Shown piece after piece: positions 1 to 9,856 of a stretch of 64,000 nucleotides of DNA (the stretch's first letter is position 1; each line of letters starts with the position of its first letter). A program made the position numbers and the translations under genes. Origin of the DNA: Dactylorhiza incarnata (taxonomy: Eukaryota; Streptophyta; Magnoliopsida; Asparagales; Orchidaceae); the NCBI GenBank assembly GCA_033032865.1, contig JAWHQI010000614.1:186001-250000 (forward strand), read 5' to 3'. The notes under the pieces were generated by a model that did no database searches, was not told the DNA's origin, and saw nothing but the letters and a program-made list of their open reading frames with translations.

Positions 1-106
1 ATTTAAGCCTCTCGGTCCCTCCTCCAGGCTACCCATTGCAACGCAGCATCCATCCACTTCTCGATCCATGGACCAATTGCACTAAGAAAAGGGTGATCTC
101 AGGAGG

Positions 107-905
107 TTGATGCAACAAATGCTTGCCGATTTCGCCACTATCAAACACAAAATCCGAGAGACCAACGCCCCCACCTTAATTATCAACACTTCGCTTAGTT
201 CATGCCTAGATAACCTTGCAGGGAGCCGCAAAAATGCCCTTGTCTCGACTATGCCATCAATGGGAAACAACTCAAAATTCTTTGAGGTGGCGCAATCCAC
301 AACAACGGAGCACCTCCTTCCCAACCCGGGAGGATCCCACGGATTAGTGGGCCCCTCACCCACATGCAACAAGGCCGACAACCCACCAACCCCAATTGAC
401 AACCCGACAGTTCATCAGTCCCACCCCAGGTCTTGGGTGGGCCATCAACCACAGACGAGCATTACCACAACACGTTCAACCAAACAAGGAAGTGTTCAAA
501 AAATGGGCCCATGATATGTGAGGTCATCTGGACAATGACGATGCCCCTCGTGACATGAAATTGGATTTTCTATTTTACAAAGACAAAGGGAATTCATTGG
601 AATGACTCATATATTGTGAGCAATTCTCTGTCAATCAACAAACACAATAACAGTAGTGGCCCAGCCTCACTTTATTCCACTTGGTGGGTGGGTCCGTCTT
701 TGGTTTTTGCCGAGTTAGAACAAAACCACACAAACATGAGTTGGAACAAATTTAAGCAAGGGTGCAACATTTTTTTGGGTCTCCACTTCGAAGTAACTCC
801 TTTGGCGAGTTGATTTCATCAAAAACGGGCTCTGTAGAGTGTAGATGAGCATTTTGAGAAATTTCAAGCCTTGCTACCATGTGCTCAATGTACTTTTAAG
901 TATGA
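107..905 (+). pseudogene. Ty3/gypsy gag remnant
   Basis: The clearest block is at 841-876, which reads VDEHFEKFQALL and matches the conserved gag motif around 'eY.ekFe.Ll'. The preceding frame (616-813) has a tryptophan-rich stretch like the 'W..F...l...F' part of plant gypsy gag proteins, and 107-514 is an open but unrecognised N-terminal part. Frames change several times and stops interrupt the reading, so no protein can be made. Gag would form the virus-like particle of the retrotransposon. The assignment rests on one good motif plus the order with the downstream protease and RT blocks. Confidence 0.5.
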
Positions 906-1223
906 AAATCAATATTCACGGTAGGGTTGCATGAATAGTTATGCCTCAGTGTCGAGTTTGAGCACCCCAAGGATCTCAATACGACTATGAGTCTTGCTAA
1001 TTTTTGTGACAAGTGATTACAGCTAGATTGCGTCTCCAAAGTACGACAAATGAGGCAACACAATCGTGGCTCGAGAGGTACACAATCTATGAACCATACC
1101 AGTCGGTAAACACAAGATCATGGCCTTAGTTGCTAAAAGCTGAATGCGCAACAGGATCTTGAAGTCTAGGCGAAAAGGATCTTGGAGTCTAAGCGAAAAA
1201 GGATCTTGGAGTCTAGGAGAAAG

Positions 1224-1512
1224 TAGGGGTGCAAACGAGTCAAGATCGAGCTCATTTTGCTTGGCTCGAGCTCGAGCTCAAGACCTATTTATTGAGATAA
1301 GGCTCGTCAAGCCAGTGAGCTCGAGTCGAGCTTATAGAGCTGCTCAGGAGCATTTTTTTAAAGTACAAATGAAAGCTCATAAGCGGGTCACGAGCTAATG
1401 AACAATAGTATGCGAGTACAAGCTTAAGCTCCACAGACTCGAGCTCAGGTCGAGCTTTTTTCGAGCTGGCTCATCGAGCTTACGAGCCGGCTCAACTCAA
1501 CTTGCACCTCTA
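1224..1512. mobile_element. hAT-like MITE rich in GAGCTCGAG motifs
   Basis: It begins TAGGGGTGCAAACGAGTC and its right end, reverse-complemented, begins TAGAGGTGCAAGTTGAGT, an imperfect terminal inverted repeat of hAT type (TAGGGGTG start). The interior is dense in GAGCTCGAG-type palindromes and has no coding capacity. The flanking 8-mers (GGAGAAAG and GACGCAAG) agree at only 5 of 8 positions, so an 8-bp TSD is suggested but decayed. Confidence 0.55.
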
Positions 1513-2084
1513 GACGCAAGTGCGCGCCTAGCAAAGGCAAGGCACAACCCCATCCCAGTTTAAATGATCATCATCAAACATCAAGTCATATTCTCGATTA
1601 AATAATTCATCCAATCTACCCATCAACCATTTATTACTATCATCTATATCACCTGGGAAATGGGAAATGAGATCAATGTGGCCACTTGCATAATACTGAA
1701 GCTTCAATGCTCAGTTATATCACAAACACTCAATCATTCAAACATTGTTAAGCTATTGATTTTTACATTCTTTCTTTTGAAAAAGTAGTTATACAACATA
1801 AATCTCACATATGCGCACTTTTATGCTCCAAAGGCGCAAAAAAGGCATGCTTCAAGGCTATAAGATGCAGACCCCTGAGCCTGGCGAGCTTTGAGTCTAT
1901 GCATGCCTTTAACAACATAGATTTATCCTTACAACGTCGTCTTGTGTTGATATGGTGAAGCGACGAGTGAAGGAATTATGATTCAATTGCGACGAGCCCT
2001 ACACTCGGGAAAACCATTTCTATAAGCTATTTTGGTTCGAGGTAGAGCATCTGGGAGGGTAGAAGATGATTAGCCCACGAGTGG

Positions 2085-2225
2085 GCAAGATCCAAAGATA
2101 ACCATCCATGCCATGACCAAAATTTGAAACTCCCACGCCATGCAAGTGTGAGTTATGATTTTTGGTCAAAATGTCCTAGCCTTGGTCGACTCTGAAAGAA
2201 AACATAACTTTATCAATCAGTAAGT
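2085..2225 (+). pseudogene. Ty3/gypsy protease remnant with a mutated active site
   Basis: Positions 2173-2220 read VLALVDSERKHNFINQ. Plant gypsy proteases have 'vLvLvDSGsTHNFI' here, so the catalytic D-S-G triad has become D-S-E. Upstream, ITIHAM (about 2098-2115) matches the conserved 'isiHAltG' lead-in. In-frame stops lie between the two blocks. The protease would normally process Gag-Pol; this copy is dead. Confidence 0.65.
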
Positions 2226-2264
2226 CGAAGCATGACTAGATAGTCCATTCTGTCCATGGGTGGG

Positions 2265-2685
2265 TATGCAAGTGGTAATGGCCAACAACTAGAAGGAAGG
2301 GAGCCCATGAATTTGCAAGACTGTAAAACTTCAAGTGCGGCAGAAGTGTTTCTCATTGAATCTTTATGTGATACCCTTTGATGGGTTAGGCATCGTGTTG
2401 GGCGTCAAGTGACTAATGGCACTAGGACTAACCGGCCTTTTTTCCTAGGCAGAAAGGAGGTCACATGGCATGGAGAAACACAACCACAACAAAATGAGCT
2501 ATAAATTGATGTTGGGTGACTTCCACAAGTTTGTTGAAAAACTTGCAAATGTCTTCCAAGAGTGGAATGGTCTACCTCTTCAACGCAGTCACGACCATAG
2601 AATCTTCCTAGACAAGCCTCATGATAAAAGGAAACCAAACAAAGATAAATATCCTATTAAGGAATTCCTCGCAGCCCATATGTAA
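2265..2685 (+). pseudogene. Ty3/gypsy protease-RT linker and RT N-terminus remnant
   Basis: Around 2323-2409 the frame reads like the conserved linker (NLYVIPFDGLGIVLGVK compared with the usual 'DlyvLpl.g.d.vLGv.WL'). The open frame 2470-2685 then gives GLPLQRSHDHRIFL, matching the 'GLPP.R.hDHrI.L' motif just before the RT fingers. The reading ends shortly after, before any RT catalytic motif (no YVDD/F-DD box is present). The rest of pol is missing, so the element is truncated here. Confidence 0.65.
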
Positions 2686-2690
2686 AACAT

Positions 2691-3090
2691 AGATAAATGT
2701 TTGACATGCACAAAAGCTTACATCCCAAAGCTACAAAAAATATCCTAGTCAGGGATATCATTATAGGATGGTTTACAACTTTCTATGGGATTGTTTTTCT
2801 CCATATAGGTTCATATGGAGCAAATTTACAAAGCCCTTTGCTTAGCCAAGAGTAATATCCAGTAAATTAAAGGTTACAAACATGACTAACAAGGTAGCAA
2901 AACATATAGAATACGAAGAATAAATGCTAGAGTTCTGGTCTACGTAATCATACACTCCAAAAAAATTCCCACACGCTGAGTAGATGGTGTACTTATTTTC
3001 CTTGGAAAGAATAAATAAACAATATTGTGATGAAACTAAATCACACACAATAAAGGAAGAATAAGAAACCATAAACTATTTATTACTTAC
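2691..3090. other. Intron or intergenic sequence, no gene seen
   Basis: This A/T-rich stretch lies between the gypsy fossil and the last visible Rab5 exon. On the minus strand it starts with GTAAGT directly after that exon, so at least part of it is Rab5 intron 3. No fourth Rab5 exon (the NKxD or SAK motifs) was found here or anywhere further left. Confidence 0.5.
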
Positions 3091-3932
3091 CGGATTTGTT
3101 ATATCATACACAATTATAGCTGCGGCGGCTCCTCTATAATACATCGGAGCCAAACTATGATATCTCTCCTGACCAGCAGTATCCCAAATCTCAAATTTCA
3201 CACTTTCATCATTAACCGCTAGAGTCTGTGAAAAAAACGCTGCCCCAATTGTTGATTCCTACAACCACACCAAGAAAATGTAAACAACTCGGACAAAGTA
3301 CCAAAAAGCTTGAAATCCTCATGAGAGCAACAGGGTGGGACAAACCTGAAATTCCACAAATTGACCTTTAACAAAACGCAAGACTATGCTTGATTTGCCT
3401 GTTGCAACATCTCCTAAAAGAACCTGGTATACCCAATCATAGTATAGTTAGACATTCGTGCATGATGAATGAATAAAAACAGTTATCTTCGTTGTATAAT
3501 ACAAATTTTTTTGGTTAGATGAGCAAATAACAGTCGAATAGAGATCAACAGCATCAACACAATAAAAAGAAATTATAATCATCGCAATAAATCAAGCCTA
3601 ATTTATTTTTTTACCGAAGACATTTACAAGCTAGGAAATCATTGACAATCCCATCAACGACGGACATCAACATGATCAAATTCTCCAACAAAGACGAAAT
3701 TTGGGGGGAAAGTTTCTTAAATCTATCTCAGGCCGCAGAAATAATAAGTACAAGCAGAAGTCAATTCATCTACGATAAAATCCAGTAATTCGGATGCAGA
3801 AGACGAATCAAAATCGATAAACAAGGTTGGGAGGAAAAGCTGCAATAAATAGCAATACCAAATTTTAATTTTAATTTTTGAAGTACTCACCAATTTGGCA
3901 TTTTTCACCTTGTTTTCATGCGCTGCGGCCAT
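3091..3932 (-). CDS. Rab5/RABF2-type small GTPase, exons 1-3 (3' part missing)
   Basis: Rab5-family GTPases of plants (RHA1/ARA7, RABF2) act in endosome and prevacuolar trafficking. Three phase-0 exons on the minus strand are bounded by GT-AG sites. Exon 1, 3932-3891, gives [14 protein letters not shown]. Exon 2, 3423-3346, carries the P-loop GDVATGKS and the switch-I lead. Exon 3, 3258-3091, carries ESTIGAAFF (effector threonine), the WDTAGQE switch-II box and the Rab5-typical [12 protein letters not shown]. That is 96 codons of a family length near 200. The NKxD and SAK nucleotide-binding motifs and the C-terminal prenylated cysteines are absent from the window. Either intron 3 runs beyond the left edge through the gypsy fossil, or the gene is truncated. 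VATGKSSIV in place of the common VGAGKSSLV suggests a divergent paralogue. The start codon fits the family N-terminus. Confidence 0.85.
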
Positions 3933-4051
3933 TATATCGGCAATCTAGAACAAGCTGGAGAAGAAAAAGAAGGGGGAGCAATGGAATTCGTCGGAGAATT
4001 TCCAAAATTGTTAGGAAGAGAGGGAGTCGTATCAATGTTAGGTCTGGTCGG

Positions 4052-4062
4052 ATTTATATAAA
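4052..4062 (-). promoter_or_regulatory. Likely TATA box of the Rab5 gene
   Basis: The minus strand reads TTTATATAAAT here, about 120 bp upstream of the Rab5 start codon. That is a plausible spacing for a plant TATA box followed by a short 5' UTR. No expression evidence is available. Confidence 0.45.
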
Positions 4063-4426
4063 CTTGAGGCCGTGTTCCAATATTCCTGCGGAGCATCTTA
4101 AGAAGTGAAAGCGAAGTGCAAATTGCCTCGCCCGAGCTGGTCTCGACGTCAAGTAAACGCCGATTGAGATTTCCAGAAGAGTACACCTGGAATTTGGTTA
4201 ACTTGAACCGTCCAGCTGGAAGTTGATTAATCTGAGCCGTCCAGCTGGAATACGATGGCTGCGAGAAGGCGCCGTCACGGTTCTGCACCGATTAGTCACA
4301 TTATATTTTATATTTAAAATATTTTAGATAAAATGAGATTTTAGACAAATTAAATAGAAGTTAAAAAAACCGATGAATCCAAAAAAATAAAATGTTAAAA
4401 AGCCTAAAATCATACAAAATCTCTTA

Positions 4427-5208
4427 CCCGTTCGGATCCCTGGAATTGGAAATTGGAATTGGGACGGTGAAATTTCAATTTCAGTGTTCGTATGTACATA
4501 ATTCTCGTCGTATTGAAATTGAACCAATTCTATGGAATTCAGTTTTATATTATGACCAATTCTTAGGTGTAAAAATAGATATTCCGTGGAATTCAGTTTT
4601 GTACTGTGGCTAATTCTTTGGAGATCCCGTCGTCGTTGCCCGATCTCGCTGTCGTCGCCTGATCTCGTTGTCGCCGCCTGATCTCGCCGCCGTCGCCAGA
4701 TCTCGCGGTCGTCGCCTGATCGCGCGGTCGTCGTCTGATCTCGCCGTCGTCGCCCGATCGCGCGGTCGTCGCCCGATCTCGTCTTCACTCGGACAAGTCA
4801 AGGTGGTCGATCAAAGGGATTATTGGGCTTATGAGCATGCGGTGAGCGGATTACATGAGACTTCATCATCACTACATGCTAGTCCAGCATCATCAAAGGA
4901 CTAGCCTTAGGAACAATTTTAGTAGGTCCGATCCTAACACAACACTCCAGATTGCTCTATTATCAGAATCATGACACTGAACGATTTCTTAAGGCCTTCC
5001 AGCTGCCAAAAAGGAGATGAACATGAGGATTAAACTTTATTTTGTAATTAATATAATATAATTACCTTAATGAACATAAAACATTCTCAACCAAACACAT
5101 AATTAAGGAAACAGTATAATCCTGCAGCCAAACAACTGCATTGGAATTCAGACAAATTACAATACCGACAGGAATTGGATGAATTCCAATTCCTGTGATC
5201 AGAACGGG
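4427..5208. mobile_element. Small TIR transposon (PIF/Harbinger-like) with GGAATTGGAATT ends
   Basis: The left end CCCGTTCGGATCCCTGGAAT and the reverse complement of the right end CCCGTTCTGATCACAGGAAT match at 22 of 25 positions over a slightly longer span, giving a clear terminal inverted repeat. The left flank is TTA, the usual Harbinger target, but the right flank does not repeat it cleanly. There is no transposase. The interior holds a 19-bp minisatellite at 4623-4783, and both sub-terminal regions are rich in AATTGGAATT motifs. Confidence 0.6.
4623..4783. repeat. 19-bp minisatellite, about 8.5 copies
   Basis: The unit GATCTCGCCGTCGTCGCCT repeats with exact 19-bp spacing (GATC starts at 4623, 4642, 4661, 4680, 4699 and onward) with scattered substitutions. 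Because 19 is not a multiple of 3, the open frames it creates on both strands are repeat artefacts, not proteins. Confidence 0.85.
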
Positions 5209-5215
5209 GCCTACG

Positions 5216-5439
5216 ACTCGTTCGTTTAGACGGAATTGGAATTTGATATTGGAATTCGATATTGGGATTCGATATTCAGAATTGGAATTGGTTTAATTCC
5301 AATTTCAGCGTTCGCCTAATAAACAATATTGTTGAATATTGTAGAATTGATAAATTTTTTTGTAAGTTTTTTAAACAAAATTGAATCTAAGAATTGAAAA
5401 ATATTATTAATAAACTAATATTTTTTTACATATACAATA
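5216..5439. other. AATTGGAATT-rich flank of the GC-rich array
   Basis: The stretch consists of repeated GGAATTGGAATTTGATATTGG-like words. Similar but weaker words recur on the far side of the array (about 6690-6780), so the two flanks may be the ends of one TIR element carrying the array. The match is too loose to call a terminus. Confidence 0.35.
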
Positions 5440-6690
5440 AAAAATGCACGTCTTGGCAAAAAATGCGCACTCGGGAACAAAACGCATGCCCAGACAAAAA
5501 ACACGTGCTCAGGCACAAAAAGCGCGCCCGGGCGCATAACGCACACCCTGGCGTAAATTGCCCCCCGGGCAAAAACGTTCGCGCGTCGGGCAAAAAAATG
5601 CACGCTCCCGGGCGAAAAATCACACGCACTAGAGGAAAAGTGCTAGTCTTGGCGAACAAAGTGCGTATGAGCGATAAAACACGCGCTCGGACGAAAAATG
5701 GACTCCCGAGCGAAAAATGGGCGCCTGAGCGAAAAATGGACGTCCGATAAAAAATGGGCACCCTGGCGACCAAACTCGCGCCCGGGAGAAAAATGGTCGC
5801 GCAGGCGGAAAACGGGCGCGCGGGCGGGAAATGGGCGCCCGGGAGAAAAAAAAAACACGCGCACGGGTGACAAAACACACGGCTGGGCGAAAAAAGCGTG
5901 CCCTGGCGAAAAACGTGCTCCCTGGCGAAAAAAACACGCTTGGGCAAAATACACGCGCTCGGCCGACGTAACGCGCGCCTGGGCGAAAAAACCGGGCCCG
6001 GGTAAAAAACTTGCCCCTGGCAAAAATGTGCTACATGGCGAAAATAACACAATCGGGCGAAATACGTGCACCAAGGCAACAATACGAGCGTCCGGGCGAA
6101 AAACGGGCGCCCGTGAAGAATACTCGCGCTCAGGCGGCAAAACACGCGTCCGGGCAAAAAACGTGTGGTCGGGCGAAAAACGCACGCACCGGCGAAAAAC
6201 ACGCGCCCGGACGAAAAACGCGCGCACGGGTGAAAAACACGCGCCCGGGCGAAAAACTCGCATCAAGGCAAAAAATGCACGCCATGGCGAAAAGCGTGCG
6301 CCGGGGCGAAAAACACGCTCCCCTGCGAAATACGCATGTCCGGGCGACAATACGCGCGTCCGGGCAAAAAATGGGCTCCCTGGCGAAAAATGCACGCACA
6401 GCGAAATACGCGCGCTCGGGCGAAATATACATGCCTGGGCGAAAACGCGCCTTCGGGCGAAATACGCGCACCTGGGCAACAAAACGCGTGCCCTGGCGAA
6501 AAACGCGCGCCCGGGCGAGAAACATGCGCCCATGCAAAAAAAAACGTGCACGAGGGAAAAAATGCGCCCCCGGGCGAAAAAATGCTCTTGGGCGAAAAGA
6601 GCGCGCATATTCCAAAAATGTTCAATCAGGGAAAAAAATGCGCCCCGGCGAAAAAATGTGATCCTGGGTAAAAAACGCGTCCCGACCAGA
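5440..6690. repeat. Degenerate GC/A-run tandem array, unit about 19 bp
   Basis: About 1.25 kb is built from variants of a unit such as GGGCGAAAAACACGCGCCC: an A-run between CG-rich arms that are often self-complementary (GGGCG...CGCCC). Spacing is mostly 19-21 bp with frequent indels, giving roughly 60 units. The surrounding DNA is A/T-rich, so base composition changes abruptly at both edges. Long overlapping open frames on both strands (up to about 347 codons) are composed only of repeating R/A/K/F residues and are artefacts. Confidence 0.8.
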
Positions 6691-6809
6691 ATTTTCCAAT
6701 TCTTTTATAGATTGAAAAGAATTATCTTTAGTTCAAAATGAATTACACGGAATTCATTAAAATTTCAATTCTAACGTCAAGCGCGTAATTTCAAGAGCTT
6801 AATTCAAGT

Positions 6810-7951
6810 CAGCCTATCATCTGATGCGCAAAGCAAGCTTGTACAAGAAGACCCTGACTGGCTCCTAGCAAGGTGTGTGATGGAAGATGAAGTTCCAAAG
6901 GTCTTGGAGGAAATCCACTCAGGGGAGTGCGAAATCCATTCCGCGAGTCGGACCTTATAGAATAGGGTGTTGAGGCAGGGATACTTCAGGCCGACTCTTC
7001 GAAAGGACACCATGGAGTTTGCGAAGAAGTGTCAGTTCTTCGCGCCACTCTAACTTCAGCTCGCGTGGAGGCTCGGGACAATCATGACACCCTGGCCCTT
7101 TGACATCTGGGGAATGGACTTGGTCGGTCCGTTCCCTCAAGCCAGCGGTCAAAGAAGGTTTATGTTAGTCATGATAGACTACTTCTCCAAGTGGGCGGAG
7201 GTTAAGGCTTTGGCGAAAACGACCCCGCAGGTAATAAAAAAATTTATTTGGGGAGAAATAATTTGTAGGTACGTGCTCCCCCTCGCCATAGTGATAGACA
7301 ATGGATCACAGTTCATTGGCAGAGAACTCATTAACTTTTGTGGTCAGTTGGGCATTGACCTCCGCTTTGCTTTCGTCCATCATCCTCGGAGCAACGGGCA
7401 GGTGGAGGCGGCAAACAAAGTCATAGTCAACCTGATGAAAAAAGGTGGAGAACTTGAATGGGAACTGGGTGGAGTAGCTTCCCTCAGTCTTGTGGGCCTT
7501 GAGAACGACACCCAACACGACGACAGGAGAAACACCGGTCAAGCTCTCCCATGAATTTGAGGTCGTACTCCCGGTGGAATTCGAGGTCAGGCCCCCCTGG
7601 GTCATGGCCGTCGAGGAAGTGGACGAAGACTGGAGAATGGACAATGAGGAGGAACAACAGCTCTCACTGGATATGGTTGAGGAGCTCCGGGACCTCACAG
7701 CGATTCAACAAGAGGAAATGAAGCGCCGAATGGCCAGGTACTTTTATAAAAACAATAGAATCAAGCAATTCGTCCCGGGAGATCTAGTCCTCAAAAAGGT
7801 CGACGCCACAGGAAGGTTGGCAAATGTAGGAAAGCTCCAGCCCAATTGGGAGGGGGCCAATGTAATCCTGGAAGCCCTAAAGTCAGAGGGTATCACCTTC
7901 AAAATGTTGAGGGGATCCCCCTTCGTAATGCTTGGAGTGACGACGATCTGA
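6810..7951 (+). pseudogene. Ty3/gypsy (Tat-lineage) integrase remnant
   Basis: The frame starting near 6810 contains RVLRQGYFRPTLRKDTMEF (about 6960-7020), the usual end of the integrase zinc-finger region. The core at 7084-7480 has WGMDLVGPF (first D), IVIDNGSQF (second D) and NGQVEAANK (catalytic E), all present. A frameshift near 7475 moves the reading to the frame 7490-7951. That frame carries the C-terminal VPGDLVLKKVDATGR and KLQPNWEGANVI motifs and ends at a stop at 7951. RT and RNase H are not present upstream. Integrase would insert the element's cDNA; this copy is broken. It is followed by tandem repeats, the layout known for Tat/Ogre/Retand-type elements. Confidence 0.85.
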
Positions 7952-8571
7952 AACGTTTTTATCTTTAATGAATATTGAAATTCTTCTCGAGAAAACTTCC
8001 TACTTCAACTTAAAATAGTTATTCTAACCTCTGAGAACTGGGATTGGTTAAGACCCCGACTACAGACCGCCTCGCGGAACTGTCGAGTTCTTCCGCCTCC
8101 AGGTGAGCTAAGCTCCTAGGAAATGTCGAAGTCCTCCACTCCAGTTGGTCCAAGATCTTAGGCAGTGTCGAGTTCCTCCACCTCCGGGTGAGCTAAGCTC
8201 CCAGGAAGTGTCGAAGTCCTCCACTCCAGTTGGTCCAAGCTCTTAGGAGTGTCGAGTTCCTCCGCCTCCGGGTGAGCTAAGCTCCCAGAAGGTGTCGAAG
8301 TCCTCCACTCTAGTTGGTCCTAGCTCTTAGGCAGTGTCGAGTTCCTCTGCCTCCGAGTGAGCTAAGCTCCCAGGAAGTGTCGAAGTCCTCCAATACAGTT
8401 GGTCCAAGCTCTTAGGCAGTGTCGGGTTCATCCGCCTCCGGGTGAGCTAAGATCCCAGGAAGTGTCGAAGTCCTCCACTCCAGTTGGTCCAAGCTCTTAG
8501 GCAGTGTTGAGTTCATCCGCCTTCAGGTGAGCTAAGCTCCTAGGAAGTGTTGAAGTCCTCCACTCCAATCG
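7952..8571 (+). repeat. 85-bp tandem repeats in the Tat 3' region (first block)
   Basis: From about 8075 the unit GTCGAGTTCCTCCGCCTCCG... repeats at 85-bp spacing (starts near 8082, 8167, 8251, 8336, 8421, 8506). Each unit contains CTCCACTCCAGTTGGTCCAAGC. The array is interrupted at 8571 by copia element A and resumes at 22967 in the same phase, which fixes the insertion. Tandem repeats between pol and the 3' LTR are a known feature of Tat-lineage retrotransposons. Confidence 0.85.
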
Positions 8572-9841
8572 TGTTGGATCGTGTGACGCCCTTAGAGGGG
8601 GGGGGGGGGGGGGTGAATAAGGGTGTGTTTAGAATATAATTTTTTTCTTAAGAATTTTTAAACAAATTTTACTTTTCTAAAATTACTTATAAACAATTTC
8701 AAACCAATGTAATTTTTGAATTAATTCAAACACAAATTTCTAAGTTAAAGATTAAGCAACCAAATTTGCAATTAAAGAAAAAAACATAATTATATTAATC
8801 ATGAAATTCACATACAATAAAAATGATCTTAACAATGCTTAAGATCAAGGCACAAATATGATAATATAAATTTCAATATTTTTGAGTTTACCAATCCTTC
8901 TCCCAAGGATCGGAAGGCTATCACTTGTCTCTCCCTAGACCAAGCCCAAGCCTACCCTCTAGATCTTCCCAAGATCTAGACGTAGCACACAAGGCCACGA
9001 TTTCCTACCAAGCCACGCAAGAACTTGGACGCTCCGCACAAGGAAGCGATTTTCCCCTAAGCCACAAAAGGACTTAGACGTCGCACGCAAGACGATGATT
9101 TCCCTACCAATACAAAGAGAAATGTAAATAAATGAAAATACAAAGTCAAAAGAAGAACTCCCTAGAAATTCAGATCTCTGAAAGGAAAGTTGAAGCCTCG
9201 AGATCATCGATGTAGAAGCGCGTCCGATCTCGTCTTCAATCTCAATCCTTCTAAGCACAAATGAGAGTTTATGGGGTTCTCGAGCTCTCTGGTTCGTATG
9301 CACTCAGGAAAGGACTCAGAATCTTCAAAAGCATCAATTCCACGAAGTTTTGAGTTCTCTTAAGAAAAGAGAGCCGTCGCCGTCCGTTAGCTAGGTATCG
9401 CCAAAATCCGATATCTCCAGAGTCTGCCACGTGTCCCACTAATTCAAAGTTTCTGCGCGAAGTGGAGGTCGTGGTTGAGACGTGGGCTGTCGGATATCCG
9501 ATAGCACTATCGGATATCCGTTAGCTTGCATAACTGATGCACGTCTTGGAGTTACGGGAAGATCGTGCACTGTCGGAAATCCGTTACTGCTGTCGGAAAT
9601 CCGATAGCTCTAAACCGTCGAGTAGAGATCGAAAAACGGAAGAAATCGTGCTCTGTCGGAAATCCGATACTGCTATCGGAAATCCGATAGCTCCAATTTC
9701 TGGAAAATCATTATTTTGCTCCAATTGAAAACATGTTATTCTTGCACCTGTTATCTGCACACCATTAATCAAAAATAGGATCAAATACATTCGGGATTTG
9801 TTATTCTCAAACCGGACGAGTGCGGAATGCATGCTCCAACA
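8572..9841 (-). repeat. 3' LTR of copia A
   Basis: The 1270-bp LTR begins TGTTGGATCGTG and ends GCATGCTCCAACA on the plus strand. It contains a G-run (about 8597-8617) and three palindrome doublets of the CTATCGG/CCGATAG type at 9488-9530, 9574-9611 and 9652-9691. Its partner is 18520-19778 plus 22960-22966. Confidence 0.92.
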
Positions 9842-9856
9842 ATCTCCCCCTTTTGA
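9842..9856 (-). promoter_or_regulatory. Polypurine tract of copia A
   Basis: The minus strand reads AAAAGGGGGAGAT immediately before the 3' LTR, the plus-strand priming site. The same sequence precedes the 3' LTR of copia B. Several further PPT-like C-runs (9955-10015, 10079) lie nearby, as is usual in SIRE elements. Confidence 0.85.

Larger units (their letters stand above)
60..2690 (+). mobile_element. Decayed Ty3/gypsy retrotransposon fossil
   Basis: Broken gag, protease and RT-start homologies occur in the normal order on the plus strand, so this is one old element rather than unrelated scraps. No LTR ends were recognised. Long parts between recognisable blocks (about 900-1220 and 1520-2080) show no open frame. 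An hAT-like MITE appears inserted at 1224-1512. The element lies just downstream of the truncated end of the Rab5 gene, so its insertion may have separated or removed the Rab5 3' exons. That link is an inference. Confidence 0.6.

Noticed and set aside
5426..6741. Overlapping open frames of up to 347 codons on both strands
   Set aside because: They are translations of the degenerate 19-bp-type array; residues are almost only R, A, K, G, F and P in repeating order, and several frames are open at once.
8075..8571. A CRISPR array
   Set aside because: Regular 85-bp repeats have no unique spacers and lie in a plant retrotransposon 3' region.
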